In this document: one piece after another, positions 19,238 through 29,022 of the stretch
Position numbering within the stretch: the stretch's first letter is position 1
Layout of the letters: each line of letters begins with the position of its first letter
Assembly (NCBI RefSeq): GCF_014205015.1
Contig: NZ_JACHMO010000001.1
Location: 2,046,001 to 2,110,000 of the forward strand
DNA length: 64,000 nucleotides
Direction: 5' to 3'
Source: Saccharothrix ecbatanensis
Lineage (GTDB): Bacteria > Actinomycetota > Actinomycetes > Mycobacteriales > Pseudonocardiaceae
Notes under the pieces: model-generated
Told to the model about the DNA's origin: nothing
Seen by the model: only the letters and a program-made list of their open reading frames with translations
Databases searched by the model: none
Position numbers and translations under genes: made by a program

Positions 19238-22200
19238 TCACTCGCATCCGGTGTCGGTGGTCTCGATATCGGGGTGCTCGGCCATGATCACGCACAGCCT
19301 GGCCACGACCGCGGCCGGGTCCGTCGGGATCCGCAGCACCTCGTCACCGGCACTGGCGACCTCGGCGGAGGTGAACGCCAGCCGGGTCGGCGGAGAGCGG
19401 TGGCCCTGGACGGTGGCCAGCGGCTCCCCGCTCTCGACGTCCCACAGGCGCACGTCGGTCCGGTCGTCGGAGATCGTGGCCAGCGTGCCGCCGTCGGGGG
19501 CGAACGCCAGCGCGGTCACCGGGCCGACCGTGATCTCCCGCTTGACGTGCCCGGTCGCGGGATCGGTGAACCGCGCGGTCCCGCCCGCCGCGACGACCAG
19601 CGAGCCGCCGTGGAAGCCGATGGCGACGTCGAGCTTGTCTTCGACCCGGCCTTCCTGCTGGGTGAACGACCCGGTGTCCCAGACCCGCGACCACACGCTC
19701 ACATCGCCGACGATCTCCCCGGCCAGCCACGCGCCGTCAGGTGAGAACAGGAGGCCGCGCGCCGCGTACGGGATCTCGAAGTGCCCGCGTTCGGCGAGGG
19801 TGTCCAGTTCCCACACGCGCACCTCGTTGCCAGTGGTCTTCCCCATGGGACGCAGGGAGACGGCGATCAGGTCCGCCGACACGGCGAAGGCGATCACGGC
19901 GCTGCCGGTCGGCAGCGGGACCGGCCGTCGCGTGCCGTCGGGAGCGGTCACGGTGACCTCCTCGCCGCCGGTCGGCCTGCGGACCACGGCGCGGTGTCCG
20001 CGCGGTCCGGTCCGCACGTCGACGCCGGTGACGGGTTCGCCGTTCAGGACCTCCACCTTGCCGCGGTCGGCCGTGATCCAGACCGTGTCGTCGGCGGTAT
20101 CGGCGCCCGTGCCCGTTGTGGAGCTGTGCGGCCCGTCGAAGCGGTGCGGGTTCGGCCGCCACACGACCACGGCGTCGCCCGTCGTGGCCGCGACGGTGCC
20201 GCCCGCCGAGGCCAGGCCGATCACGGGATCCGGATTGCCTTCGTACTCGACCATGACCTCGCCGGTGGCCGGCGACAAGGCCGACAGTTCGGCCAGGTCG
20301 CTGGTCAGCACGCGGTCGCCCGCACCGAGCAGCGCCAGCCGGCCGCGGGCGGGCGCGAGTTCGCCCAGCGGTTCGGCGGTGTCCGGGTGCCAGAGCCGGA
20401 CCGCGTCGTCCACTCGTGAAGTCACCAGGTAGGACGCGGCGAACGCGACGTGGACGACGTTGCGCGAGTCGGGCAGCGCGTCGCCGTGCTCTGTGCGCAG
20501 GGCTACGCGCTCGCCCGCCGGATCCCACAGTTCGACGGCGCCGTCCTGGCGTCCGACGGCCAGCCGCAGCCCGTCGGGGCGGAACCGCAGGTCGGTGATC
20601 CACCCACCGGACCCGAACGTCCGTACCCGGCTGCCGCCGCGCCAGAGCTCGACCCGGCCCGACACGGCGACCGCGAGCGTCCCGTCAGGACTCCACGCCG
20701 CCGTGTTGCCACCGTCGATGATGTGCTCGACCGACGCCGACCCGACGTTCCAGACGGTGGTGCCAGTGCCCACACCGGACACCGCGAGCCGGGTGCCGTC
20801 GGCGGAGAACCGGACCGTGTCGATGTGCTTGCCCGACCGGCGTTCGGCCGCGAGCACGGCACGGCGTTCGGCGACGTCCCAGACCAGCAGTTCGCCGCCG
20901 AACCCGCTCACAGCGACGCGGCGGCCTTCGGGGTCGACGTCGATCGTGAGCGCGGTGGTGAACGCGGGGTGGTCCTGTTCGGTGAAGAGCACCGGGGGCA
21001 CGCGGGCCACCGCCGACAGCAGCGCCGAGCGCGCCTCCGGGGTCGTGTCCGCGTTCCAGGCGCGCAACGCGTCGCGCACCGACTGGACCGGGTCGTCCGT
21101 GGTCAGCGACTCGGTGGCGAGCTGCCGGGACAGCCGCTGGGCCGACTCGCCGCGGGCCAGCACCGCCACGGTCGCGGCGATGGCGACGACCACCACCACC
21201 GTCGCGGCACCGAACGCGGCCGCTGCCCGGCCGGCGCGGGAACGCCTGCGCGCCCGTCGGCCGGCGTCGACGTACTCCCGTTCCACCGGGGGCAGGTCGG
21301 TGCGTCCGTCGGCCAAGCTCAGGGTCGCGGCCAGGCGCGGTCCGCGCGGCAGGTCGCCGGGGTCGCGGCCCGCCTCGGCCCACCGTTGGGCGGCGTCGGC
21401 GAGGCGGCGTCGGGCCAGCAGGACGTCGCGGTCCTCGTCCACCCAGGCCCGCAACCGGGGCCAAGCCGACAGCAGCGCCTCGTGGCTGAGTTGAGCGCCG
21501 TCGTGGTCGACGGTGACGAGCCGGGCGGAGACCAGTTCGTCGAGCACCGGACCCGGCGGCACCACCGCGCGGCGGCGGGTGACCGTGCCGCTGTCCTGCA
21601 CGGCCACCATGCTCAGCACGGTCGTGCGCAGAACCGCCTGGTCGGCGGGGGAGAGGTTGGCGTGAACCTGCTCCGCGGTGCGCGCGACCGCGCCGTCGAT
21701 CCCGCCCGTGGCGAGGTATGCGGCGAGGGTGAGCGTGTCGCTCTGGCGTTGGTGCCAGGTCTCGCGCAGCGCGTGCGCCAGACGGGGCAGCGCGCCGGGG
21801 TCGTAGTCCGGTCCGCCCAGGTCGGCGATCAGGCGGGCGGGCAGCCCCGGTTCGACAGCCGCGCCCACCGCGGCGGCGGGGGCGGTGATCGCCTGGCTGA
21901 GCTCGTCGACGCTGAGCGGTCCCAGGATCACCGAACGGGTGAGCGTGCGGCGCAGCGGGGGCAGGCCGATGCAGTGCTCCACGAAATCCGCGCGCACGGC
22001 CAGCACCACCAGGCCCAGACCCGCGTCGGCCAGAGCCGCGGCGTACGCGGCACGGTCGGACTCGTCGGCGCCGTGCGTGAACAGCTCCTCGAACTGGTCG
22101 ACCACGATCAACAAGCGCTTGGTCACGTCGAGCCTGCCCGCGCGGATCCGACGGGCGAGCACGGCCGGGTCGTCCCCGGTTCGCTCGGCGACGGCGGCGG

Positions 22201-23347
22201 CCAGCGTGCCGATGGGGTCCGCGCCGGGGGTGACGATCACCCACGGCCAGTCGGCGGCAGCCGGCAGCAGCCCCGCGCGCAGGAGCGACGACTTGCCCGA
22301 GCCCGACGCCCCCATCAGGACGGTCGGCTCGGGGCGGACGAGTTGGTCGGCCAGGCGCACCAGCAGATCGGTGACCACGTGCGCGCGGCCGTGGAACCAG
22401 CCCGCTTCTTCCGTGGTGAAGCCGCGTAACCCCGGATACGGGCAGCCCTCCCCGGACGCGACCGCGGTCGTGCCGGTGGCCGATCGGATGATCGCCTCGA
22501 CGAACCACTCCTGGTCGGCGGTGCCCGCGGCGATCGTCGGGGTGCCGTTGGCCGGCATGGCGTCGGAGGCTGCGGAGATCAGCGCGGTCGCGGTGGGGTA
22601 GCGGTGGCCCGGGTCCTTGGCCAGACCGCGGGCCAGCACGGCGTCCAGGGCGGGTCCGATCCGCGGGTCGAGCCGTGACGGGGCGGGCGGCGGTTCCAGC
22701 AGGTGCGCGGCCAGCTTCGCGGCGGGTTCGGCGCCGCCGAACGGCAGTCGGCCGGTCAGACCCTCGTACAGCACGCAGGCCAACGAGTACACGTCGGCGC
22801 GGCCGTCGGTTTCGCCACCGAGCCGTTCGGGGGCGATGTAGTCCAGCGAGCCGATGAAGTGGCCCGTCCGGGTGATCGCGGTGGCCTTCGCCGACACCGG
22901 GCGCGCGATGCCGAAGTCGGCCAGGTAGGCGTGGCCCGCCCGGTCGACCAAGACGTTGGAGGGCTTGACGTCCCGGTGCACGAGCCCGGCCGCGTGCGCG
23001 GCGTCGAGCGCCTCGGCGACCTGGCCCAGCAGGGCGAGCAGGTCGTCCGGGGTCAGGCCGTCGGCCAGCAGGCGGTGCAGGTCGACGCCGTCGACGAGCA
23101 TCATGTCCAGGTAGAGCGTGCCGTCGATCTCGCCGTAGGCGTGCACGGGGACCACGTGGGGGTGGGTGAGCGCGGCGGCGAGCCGGGACTCCCGACGGAA
23201 CCGCGCCTCGAACTCCGCGTCGGCGGTCAACAGCCGTTTCAGCGCGACCGTCCGGTTGTTGGCGGTGTCGTGCGCGCGGTGCACCACCCCCATGCCGCCC
23301 CGGCCGAGCAAGGTGCCCACCCGGTACGGGCCGAACTGCTCTGCCAT
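19238..23347 (-). CDS. Ser/Thr kinase-nSTAND ATPase-WD40 fusion protein
   Basis: A 1369-aa multidomain protein (ATG 23347, GGAGGAGG upstream). Residues 1-265 are a Hanks-type kinase: Gly loop GRGGMG, ATP Lys ~37, HRDVKPSN (Asp ~126), DFG (Asp ~144). Residues ~300-690 are an nSTAND-type ATPase: entry motif CPYPGLRGF, Walker A GASGSGKSS (~346-354), Walker B LLIVVDQFEELF, and a winged-helix stretch. One transmembrane helix lies near 715-738 (FGAATVVVVVAIAATVAVLA). The C-terminal ~570 residues form WD40-like propeller blades (FSADGTRLAVSG, FRPDGLRLAVGR, FAPDGGTLATIS). The order of domains puts kinase and ATPase inside the cell and the propeller on the far side of the helix. Role: signalling, or a conflict/defence switch; the target is unknown. 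Confidence 0.88.
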   Translation of the reverse strand: MAEQFGPYRVGTLLGRGGMGVVHRAHDTANNRTVALKRLLTADAEFEARFRRESRLAAALTHPHVVPVHAYGEIDGTLYLDMMLVDGVDLHRLLADGLTPDDLLALLGQVAEALDAAHAAGLVHRDVKPSNVLVDRAGHAYLADFGIARPVSAKATAITRTGHFIGSLDYIAPERLGGETDGRADVYSLACVLYEGLTGRLPFGGAEPAAKLAAHLLEPPPAPSRLDPRIGPALDAVLARGLAKDPGHRYPTATALISAASDAMPANGTPTIAAGTADQEWFVEAIIRSATGTTAVASGEGCPYPGLRGFTTEEAGWFHGRAHVVTDLLVRLADQLVRPEPTVLMGASGSGKSSLLRAGLLPAAADWPWVIVTPGADPIGTLAAAVAERTGDDPAVLARRIRAGRLDVTKRLLIVVDQFEELFTHGADESDRAAYAAALADAGLGLVVLAVRADFVEHCIGLPPLRRTLTRSVILGPLSVDELSQAITAPAAAVGAAVEPGLPARLIADLGGPDYDPGALPRLAHALRETWHQRQSDTLTLAAYLATGGIDGAVARTAEQVHANLSPADQAVLRTTVLSMVAVQDSGTVTRRRAVVPPGPVLDELVSARLVTVDHDGAQLSHEALLSAWPRLRAWVDEDRDVLLARRRLADAAQRWAEAGRDPGDLPRGPRLAATLSLADGRTDLPPVEREYVDAGRRARRRSRAGRAAAAFGAATVVVVVAIAATVAVLARGESAQRLSRQLATESLTTDDPVQSVRDALRAWNADTTPEARSALLSAVARVPPVLFTEQDHPAFTTALTIDVDPEGRRVAVSGFGGELLVWDVAERRAVLAAERRSGKHIDTVRFSADGTRLAVSGVGTGTTVWNVGSASVEHIIDGGNTAAWSPDGTLAVAVSGRVELWRGGSRVRTFGSGGWITDLRFRPDGLRLAVGRQDGAVELWDPAGERVALRTEHGDALPDSRNVVHVAFAASYLVTSRVDDAVRLWHPDTAEPLGELAPARGRLALLGAGDRVLTSDLAELSALSPATGEVMVEYEGNPDPVIGLASAGGTVAATTGDAVVVWRPNPHRFDGPHSSTTGTGADTADDTVWITADRGKVEVLNGEPVTGVDVRTGPRGHRAVVRRPTGGEEVTVTAPDGTRRPVPLPTGSAVIAFAVSADLIAVSLRPMGKTTGNEVRVWELDTLAERGHFEIPYAARGLLFSPDGAWLAGEIVGDVSVWSRVWDTGSFTQQEGRVEDKLDVAIGFHGGSLVVAAGGTARFTDPATGHVKREITVGPVTALAFAPDGGTLATISDDRTDVRLWDVESGEPLATVQGHRSPPTRLAFTSAEVASAGDEVLRIPTDPAAVVARLCVIMAEHPDIETTDTGCE

Positions 23348-23465
23348 GCCCCTCCTCCGTGTCAGAGCCAGTCAACCGTGCGCGGGTTTGCCGCACTGGC
23401 GGTTCGTCGGACAAGGCGGAAGTTTCCGGTTCACCTTCAGCACGACGGTGGATACGGTCGCTGAC

Positions 23466-23861
23466 ATGATCGATACGAAGCAGGCGGGACCTCGGCACAA
23501 CTGGCAGACCATCACCTTGCTGACGTTGCTGACGTTGGCGAACGGGTTCGTCTTCGTGGCCCTCATCTTCGCGTGGGTGGACGACGTCGACCACGGTGGG
23601 GACTGGGGCGACAAGGAACTGAACTACATCGTCTTCGCCACCGTCTTACAGGCCGCCGCGGTCGGCGCGCTGCTCGCGGCGTGGTTCAAGCGCCTCTGGG
23701 GCGCGCAGACGTACCTGGCGATCCAGGTGCTCGCGCTGTTCATCCTGCTCGTGACCACGCCGGAGGCGTTCAGCCTCCAGAACCTCCTGTCCATCGCGCT
23801 GGGAGGCCTCCTGGTCTCGGTGTGCGGCAAGGCCTGGCGCGACAGCGCGGCGTCGCTCTGA
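23466..23861 (+). CDS. Small four-helix membrane protein
   Basis: A 131-aa hydrophobic protein with four predicted membrane helices (TITLLTLLTLANGFVFVALIF; LNYIVFATVLQAAAVGALLAAWF; TYLAIQVLALFILLVTT; LLSIALGGLLVSVCG). ATG 23466 is the natural start because the preceding in-frame sequence is polar and runs into the kinase promoter region; only a weak GGTGGA lies upstream. I do not recognise the family. It is divergent from the kinase gene and convergent with a lipoprotein gene. Confidence 0.6.
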   Translation: MIDTKQAGPRHNWQTITLLTLLTLANGFVFVALIFAWVDDVDHGGDWGDKELNYIVFATVLQAAAVGALLAAWFKRLWGAQTYLAIQVLALFILLVTTPEAFSLQNLLSIALGGLLVSVCGKAWRDSAASL

Positions 23862-23944
23862 CTGGCCAGGCCGGAAACCGAGGTCGTGCGCCGGGCCCGG
23901 CCGGTCAAGGGCCGGGGTCCAAAGCGGCGGTGACTTCGTGTCGA

Positions 23945-24409
23945 TCAGCAGTCGTCCACCCGCCACGTGCCGGACTCGCGTACCCACGGCTCGCCCCGCT
24001 GGTCCAACTCGGGCTTGGCGAAGGTGTACGTGACGCGGGCCATGTCCCCGGCGGCTTGATCCACGGTCAACGTCCGGACGTCCAGCGGCCCGTAACGCCT
24101 GCCCGCCAGTTCCACCATCTGCACGAAGTCCACGCGTGTGTGCCGCTCCCGGCAACGCTGCGACAGCAGGTCGTAGGCCTCGCCGCCGCGTCCACCCAAG
24201 AATGCCGCCGAGTAGGCCCGGACCTGAGCTTCGAGGTCGGAGGTGTCCGGCTGCGCGGTGGTGGTCGACGCTTGGCCGGCGGTCGTCGCCGGTCGGGTGG
24301 CGGAGATCGGCTGACTGGTCGGCGACTGCGGGGCGGCGGTGTCGACGGGGGTGTTCCCGCAGGCGCTCAGGGCTGTCAGGGCGGTCACCAGGATGATCGT
24401 TCGTCTCAC
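23945..24409 (-). CDS. Small lipoprotein with NTF2-like body
   Basis: A 154-aa lipoprotein from GTG 24409. The signal peptide MRRTIILVTALTALSAC ends in lipobox LSAC (Cys ~17). A ~40-residue Thr/Ser/Ala/Pro-rich linker precedes a compact domain (LEAQVRAYSAAFLGGRGGEAYDLLSQRC...VTYTFAKPE...WVRESGTWRVDDC) that has the helix-plus-curved-sheet pattern of NTF2-like/DUF4878 exported proteins. No enzymatic motif is visible. It is divergent from the subtilase gene across a region with a nested palindrome. Confidence 0.65.
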   Translation of the reverse strand: MRRTIILVTALTALSACGNTPVDTAAPQSPTSQPISATRPATTAGQASTTTAQPDTSDLEAQVRAYSAAFLGGRGGEAYDLLSQRCRERHTRVDFVQMVELAGRRYGPLDVRTLTVDQAAGDMARVTYTFAKPELDQRGEPWVRESGTWRVDDC

Positions 24410-24458
24410 AGCACGCTGATCGTGCCCGGCTGTCGATTCGCTACCGCGGCGTCCCTCT

Positions 24459-24500
24459 GACTAGTCCAGTTGCACCACTGGTGCACCAAGAGGACTGGTC
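24459..24500. promoter_or_regulatory. Nested inverted repeats between lipoprotein and subtilase genes
   Basis: An inner 15-bp palindrome TGCACCA-C-TGGTGCA (24471-24485) is enclosed by outer arms GACTAGTCC (24459-24467) and GGACTGGTC (24492-24500), complementary at 8 of 9 bases. It lies in the divergent promoter region and is a candidate double operator; it is not placed as a terminator because both genes point away from it. Confidence 0.4.
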
Positions 24501-24605
24501 GGATGCGGCATTCGGTGCTGGGCGTAGGCCCATGCGACGCATTGACCGAAAGTTAATTTCAACCATTCTCATAGGTACGAAAACATCGGACCTAGGAGAC
24601 GTTGG

Positions 24606-27600
24606 ATGCCACGGCTACCCCTGCTGACGCACCGTCACCGCCTGAGAGGCATGGCGAGACCTTCACTCGCCATCGCCACCGCCATCGGGCTGTTCGCCGC
24701 ACTGTCTCCCACCACCCAGCAACCGCTGGACGCCACCCCCGCGTCCATCGCGCCCGAACTCGTCGCACAGGTCCAGGCGACCTCCGCGGGCGAGCCGGTG
24801 CAGGCGCTGCTGATGCTCCCGAACGCCGAACTGTCCGGCGACCGCGACGAGGTCCTCGCCACCCTGCACGACCACGCGGCCGGTACTCAGGCCGAGGTCG
24901 CCGAGGCCATCGGTGAGACCGCGACCGTGGTGAACCGCTTCTGGCTCACCAACATGCTGCTGGTCGAGTTCCCCGCGGACACCGACACGCTCAACTCGCT
25001 CGCCGCCGTGCCAGGCGTGGAGCAGGTGATCCCGAACTTCACGATGACCGCGCCCGATCCCGTCACGAGCACCGCAGCCGTCACCCCGGCCGCCGAACTC
25101 ACCTGGGGTCTCCAGAAGATCGGCGCGGGCCGGGTCTGGGACGAACTCGGTGTCAACGGCAGCGGCGTCCGCATCGCCACGCTGGACACCGGCGTCGACG
25201 TCAGCCACCCCGACCTCGTCGGCAAGATGGTGACCGACAACGCCGGCGACCCCAAGTACCCCGGTGGCTGGATGGAGTTCGACACGACGGGCAACCGCGT
25301 CGCCTCCGCGCCGCGCGACTCCGCCTACCACGGCACCCACGTGGCGGGCACCATCCACGGCGGCGCGACCTCCGGCACCGCGATCGGTGTCGCACCCGGC
25401 GCCGAGATGATGCACGGCCTGGTGATCCCCGGCGGTAGCGGCTCGTTCGCACAGGTCGCCGCGGGCATGCAGTGGGCCGTCGCGCCGGTCGACGCGGCGG
25501 GCAACCCCGCCGGACGGCAGGCCGACGTGGTCAGCATGTCGTTGGGCGGCAACGGTTTCCACGCCGTGATGATCCAGCCGACGCGCGCGATCCGCGCACT
25601 CGGCTCGTTCCCCGCCTTCGCCATCGGCAACAACTGCGGCACGTTCGGCACGGCGAGCCCCGGCAACGTGTACGAAGCGGTCGCCGTCGGCGCCACCGAC
25701 AGCTCCGACAGCGTCGCGTCGTTCTCCTGCGGCGCCGTCGTGCGCAAGGACCAGTGGACCAGCCCGCCCGCCGACTGGCCCGCCACCTGGGTGAAGCCGG
25801 ACATCTCCGCACCCGGTGTCGACGTGCACTCGGCGTCGCCGGGCGGCGGTTACCGGACCCTGTCCGGCACCTCGATGGCCACCCCGCACACCGCGGGCGC
25901 CGTCGCGCTGATGCTGTCGGCCGCCGGCGACATGCCCGTGTCCGACGTGCTGAACGTGCTGGCGGACACGGCCTTCTGGGACGACCGCTACGCCGGCGCA
26001 CCGCCGGACACCCGGTTCGGCAAGGGCCGGATCAACGCCTACGAGGCGACGCGGTTCGTCGCGCTGAACTCGGGCGTGCAGGGCAAGGTCACCAACGCCG
26101 CGTCCGGCTCGCCGGTCTCCGGCAGCACCGTCCGGATCGAGCCTGGTGGCCGCACCGTCACCACCGGCGCGGACGGCACGTTCACCAGCAGGCTCGAACC
26201 GGGTGACTACACCGTCGCCGTCGAGGCGTTCGGGTTCGAGAAGGCCACGGCGAACGTCACGGTCGCGCCCGATTCCTTCGCCACGGTCGACGTCGTGCTC
26301 ACACCGGCGCCCTTCGGCCGCGTCACGGGCGCCGCGAGCCTCGACGTGTCCGGCGCCGGCATCCCCGGTGTCGCGGTCAAGGTGCTCGGCGTGCCGACGG
26401 ACCTCTCCGCGGTGACCGGCGCCGACGGCAAGTACACGATCAACAACGTGCCCGCGGGCACCTACCGGATCAGCGCGTCGTACCCGGCGTTCCGGTCGCC
26501 CGGCGAGGTCGAGGTGACCGTCGTCGCGGGTGAGGCGGCCACGGCCGACTTCGCCTTCGGCGCGCCGCCGCGCACGGTGGCGATCGTGGACAGCTCCGAG
26601 TCGCGGGCCAACCAGTACCGCGACGTCGTGTTCGCGCCACGCGGTATCGCGACGGCCTACTACAACTGGACCGAGCTGGACAAGGCGGCGCAGCACGCGA
26701 CCGTCGTGCTCGGCTACGGCCTGACGTCGAACTACGACCAGGCCCGGTTCCAGGCGTTCCTCGACGCGACGGACGCCAACGGCACCGGCGTGATCTTCAC
26801 CGACCACGCCAACTCGACCGGCAACGGCATCCGGCAGCTGTCCAAGCACACCGGGCAGCCGGCGTCGACCGGGTACAACTCGGGCGGCAGCACGTCGGCC
26901 GTGTCGTACTACGAGGTGACCTCGGCGCACCCGATCTTCGACGGGTACGCGGTGGGCGACCGCATCCCGCTCGACGACAGCACGCGGGCGAAGTGGGTGG
27001 CGTGGTTCGACGGCTACTCCGGTGAGGGCAGGCAGACCATCGCCGGCCTCGGCCGGACGGTCGACGGCGTGATGGGCGGCGGCATCGGCGTCGACCAGCG
27101 GGCCAAGAACCGGCACGTGCTGCTGTCGCTGCACGGTGTGTCGGCGACCAGGGGCCCTGGCGACTGGACGACGCAGTCGACCGACCTGTTCCTCAACGCG
27201 ATCGATTGGGCGTCGCCTGCTCCGGACCCGAAGCAGCCGTACTACGCCGTGCACGACCTGAAGGTGTCGCCGGGTCTGGTGAAGGCCAGCGAGAACGTCA
27301 CGGTGACCGTCCAGGTCAAGAACGTCGGTTCGTCGGCGGGCACCTACAACGCGGTGCTCAAGGTCGGCGGCGCGGTCCACACGACCACGCCGGTGCAGTT
27401 GACGGCCGGCCAGTCGAAGACCGTCACGTGGACGGTCGACCCCGACAAGCTGGGCACGTTCGCGGTCGAAGTCGGGCACCTGACCGGCTCGTTCCGGGTG
27501 CGGGCGCCACGCGTCGACCTCGCGGTGTCCACGGTGGAGGCACCGGGCGCCGCCGCGGTCGGTCCGCTCGCCGGGGCGACCGTCGAGCTGATCAGCGGTG

Positions 27601-28874
27601 GTCAGCTCCGCGGGCTCGGGAAGACCGACGGCGCGGGCAAGCTGTCGTTCGAGATCCCGGACACGGTCGGCAGGTACACCCTCGTGGTGCGCAAGCCGAC
27701 GCCCGAAGGTGGCGGCGACGCCTACCTGCTGCACCGGGTCATCACCGTGATCGACGACGACGCGATCTCGTTCACGCCCAGGGTGTTGGCGGGCGCGCAG
27801 GCCGCGTCCATCGGCGAGAACTTCGCCGTCCGGGCGAACATCGCGCTGGACGCCGCCGACCAGCGGCACACCGGCTCGGTGTTCCTGCGGCCGTCGGGCA
27901 CCGCGCCACACGGGTACCGCTTCGAACCGGGCAAGCTGGTGGCGACCCTGGACAAGTACGAAGCGGTCACCGTGCACTCGGTGAAGCACCTCGAACAGGA
28001 CTGGTTCCTGCCGAGCACGAAGGTCGGCGGACTCGACTGGACCACCCCGTACGACGTCCCGTTCACCTTCGGCGGTCCCGCGAAGGTCTCGGTCGGCGAC
28101 GTCGTGGTCGGCGCGGACGGTCAGGCCGCGGTGGACTGGTCGGTGACCGACGCGCACGGCGTGCCGTTCGCGACGGTGATGGCCTCCGCCGTGCGGCCGT
28201 TCCTGAGCCTCCCCGAGCGGGTGGCGCTGGAGGACGTCGAGGGCCTGGTCCGGGCCGCGGCGCCGAACGAGCTGAAGCCGGTCCTGCGGCTGTTCGCGCC
28301 GGACGGCAGCCCGGTGCGGGCCGGTTCGATCAACTGGAACGCGCGGCCGTACACGTTCACGGTCGCGCCGGGGACGCCGAACGGGGCGTACCGGTTGGCG
28401 CTGGACGTGAATACCGGCGGCTACTCCGGTGACCTCACCGGTGAAGCCAAGCTCAGGGTCGGGCCGGAACCGGTGGCCAACGTGTCCGTGACGGACACGC
28501 GGGGCACGTTCGCACCGGAAACGCACACGCAGTACGACGTGCGTGCGGTCAACAGCGGCACCGCCGACTCCGGGCCCATGGCCTGGACCGTGCGGATCGC
28601 GACCGGCCACGCACTGGCGCCGAAGGACGTGGTCCTGCGGCTGAAGGTGGGCGACAAGTGGCAACGCGTGGCGCTCACCCACGACGGCGGTGCGCTGGTC
28701 GGCACTGTCGTGGCCGACGCGGCGGTGGCCGCCGGGGCCGAACACACGTGGCGGATGTCGTTGCTGCTGCGCACAGCCGGCACCTACACGGTCACTGACA
28801 CGTTCGCGGGCGGCGGCATCTCCGTCACCAACGCCGACGAACTGGTCGTGGCCGCACCGGTGGGCGTCCGGTAG
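24606..28874 (+). CDS. Large secreted subtilisin-like protease (S8)
   Basis: A 1422-aa secreted serine protease (ATG 24606, AGGAGA 6 nt upstream). After a signal peptide (ends about residue 40) comes an inhibitor I9-like propeptide (~45-145). The catalytic domain (~165-485) has Asp ~194 (ATLDTGVDVSHPDL), His ~242 (HGTHVAGT), oxyanion Asn ~342-343 (AIGNNCGTFG) and Ser ~423 (LSGTSMATPHTAG). Behind it are two carboxypeptidase-regulatory-like beta domains (~490-655), a ThuA/DUF4350-like domain (~660-875), a CARDB-like domain (~880-960) and further beta modules to the end. There is no wall anchor. It resembles bacillopeptidase-F-type actinomycete proteases and likely degrades extracellular protein, possibly glycoproteins. 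Confidence 0.88.
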   Translation: MPRLPLLTHRHRLRGMARPSLAIATAIGLFAALSPTTQQPLDATPASIAPELVAQVQATSAGEPVQALLMLPNAELSGDRDEVLATLHDHAAGTQAEVAEAIGETATVVNRFWLTNMLLVEFPADTDTLNSLAAVPGVEQVIPNFTMTAPDPVTSTAAVTPAAELTWGLQKIGAGRVWDELGVNGSGVRIATLDTGVDVSHPDLVGKMVTDNAGDPKYPGGWMEFDTTGNRVASAPRDSAYHGTHVAGTIHGGATSGTAIGVAPGAEMMHGLVIPGGSGSFAQVAAGMQWAVAPVDAAGNPAGRQADVVSMSLGGNGFHAVMIQPTRAIRALGSFPAFAIGNNCGTFGTASPGNVYEAVAVGATDSSDSVASFSCGAVVRKDQWTSPPADWPATWVKPDISAPGVDVHSASPGGGYRTLSGTSMATPHTAGAVALMLSAAGDMPVSDVLNVLADTAFWDDRYAGAPPDTRFGKGRINAYEATRFVALNSGVQGKVTNAASGSPVSGSTVRIEPGGRTVTTGADGTFTSRLEPGDYTVAVEAFGFEKATANVTVAPDSFATVDVVLTPAPFGRVTGAASLDVSGAGIPGVAVKVLGVPTDLSAVTGADGKYTINNVPAGTYRISASYPAFRSPGEVEVTVVAGEAATADFAFGAPPRTVAIVDSSESRANQYRDVVFAPRGIATAYYNWTELDKAAQHATVVLGYGLTSNYDQARFQAFLDATDANGTGVIFTDHANSTGNGIRQLSKHTGQPASTGYNSGGSTSAVSYYEVTSAHPIFDGYAVGDRIPLDDSTRAKWVAWFDGYSGEGRQTIAGLGRTVDGVMGGGIGVDQRAKNRHVLLSLHGVSATRGPGDWTTQSTDLFLNAIDWASPAPDPKQPYYAVHDLKVSPGLVKASENVTVTVQVKNVGSSAGTYNAVLKVGGAVHTTTPVQLTAGQSKTVTWTVDPDKLGTFAVEVGHLTGSFRVRAPRVDLAVSTVEAPGAAAVGPLAGATVELISGGQLRGLGKTDGAGKLSFEIPDTVGRYTLVVRKPTPEGGGDAYLLHRVITVIDDDAISFTPRVLAGAQAASIGENFAVRANIALDAADQRHTGSVFLRPSGTAPHGYRFEPGKLVATLDKYEAVTVHSVKHLEQDWFLPSTKVGGLDWTTPYDVPFTFGGPAKVSVGDVVVGADGQAAVDWSVTDAHGVPFATVMASAVRPFLSLPERVALEDVEGLVRAAAPNELKPVLRLFAPDGSPVRAGSINWNARPYTFTVAPGTPNGAYRLALDVNTGGYSGDLTGEAKLRVGPEPVANVSVTDTRGTFAPETHTQYDVRAVNSGTADSGPMAWTVRIATGHALAPKDVVLRLKVGDKWQRVALTHDGGALVGTVVADAAVAAGAEHTWRMSLLLRTAGTYTVTDTFAGGGISVTNADELVVAAPVGVR

Positions 28875-28903
28875 TCGTCCGGTAGTCGTCCGACAGGCAA
28901 GGC

Positions 28904-28949
28904 AACACGTCCGGTCCCGCGGTGCTCCTGCCGCGGGACCGGACGTGTT
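28904..28949. terminator. Strong bidirectional terminator hairpin
   Basis: A 19-bp perfect stem (28904-28922 with 28931-28949) around an 8-nt loop lies between the convergent subtilase and HTH regulator genes, ending in TTT on the plus strand. It is one of the strongest hairpins in the window. Confidence 0.85.
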
Positions 28950-29022
28950 TCCGGGACCATGTCGTCCTTCGAGCTGATCGTCGCGGACCGCGACGTGATC
29001 AGGGATCCGTGCGAGGTCGGTG

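Noticed and set aside
20450..22429. A 659-residue plus-strand frame across the kinase gene
   Set aside because: It is an antisense shadow of the kinase-nSTAND-WD40 gene with no recognisable domain.
24663..28745. A 1360-residue open frame antisense to the subtilase gene
   Set aside because: High-GC third positions keep antisense frames open; the composition is Arg/Gly/Val/His-rich without domains, and the opposite strand encodes a complete protease with a ribosome site.
28868..28892. Short direct repeats (GTAGTCGTCCG type) at the subtilase stop codon
   Set aside because: Only about two and a half imperfect copies next to the terminator; no sign of an integration site or mobile element.
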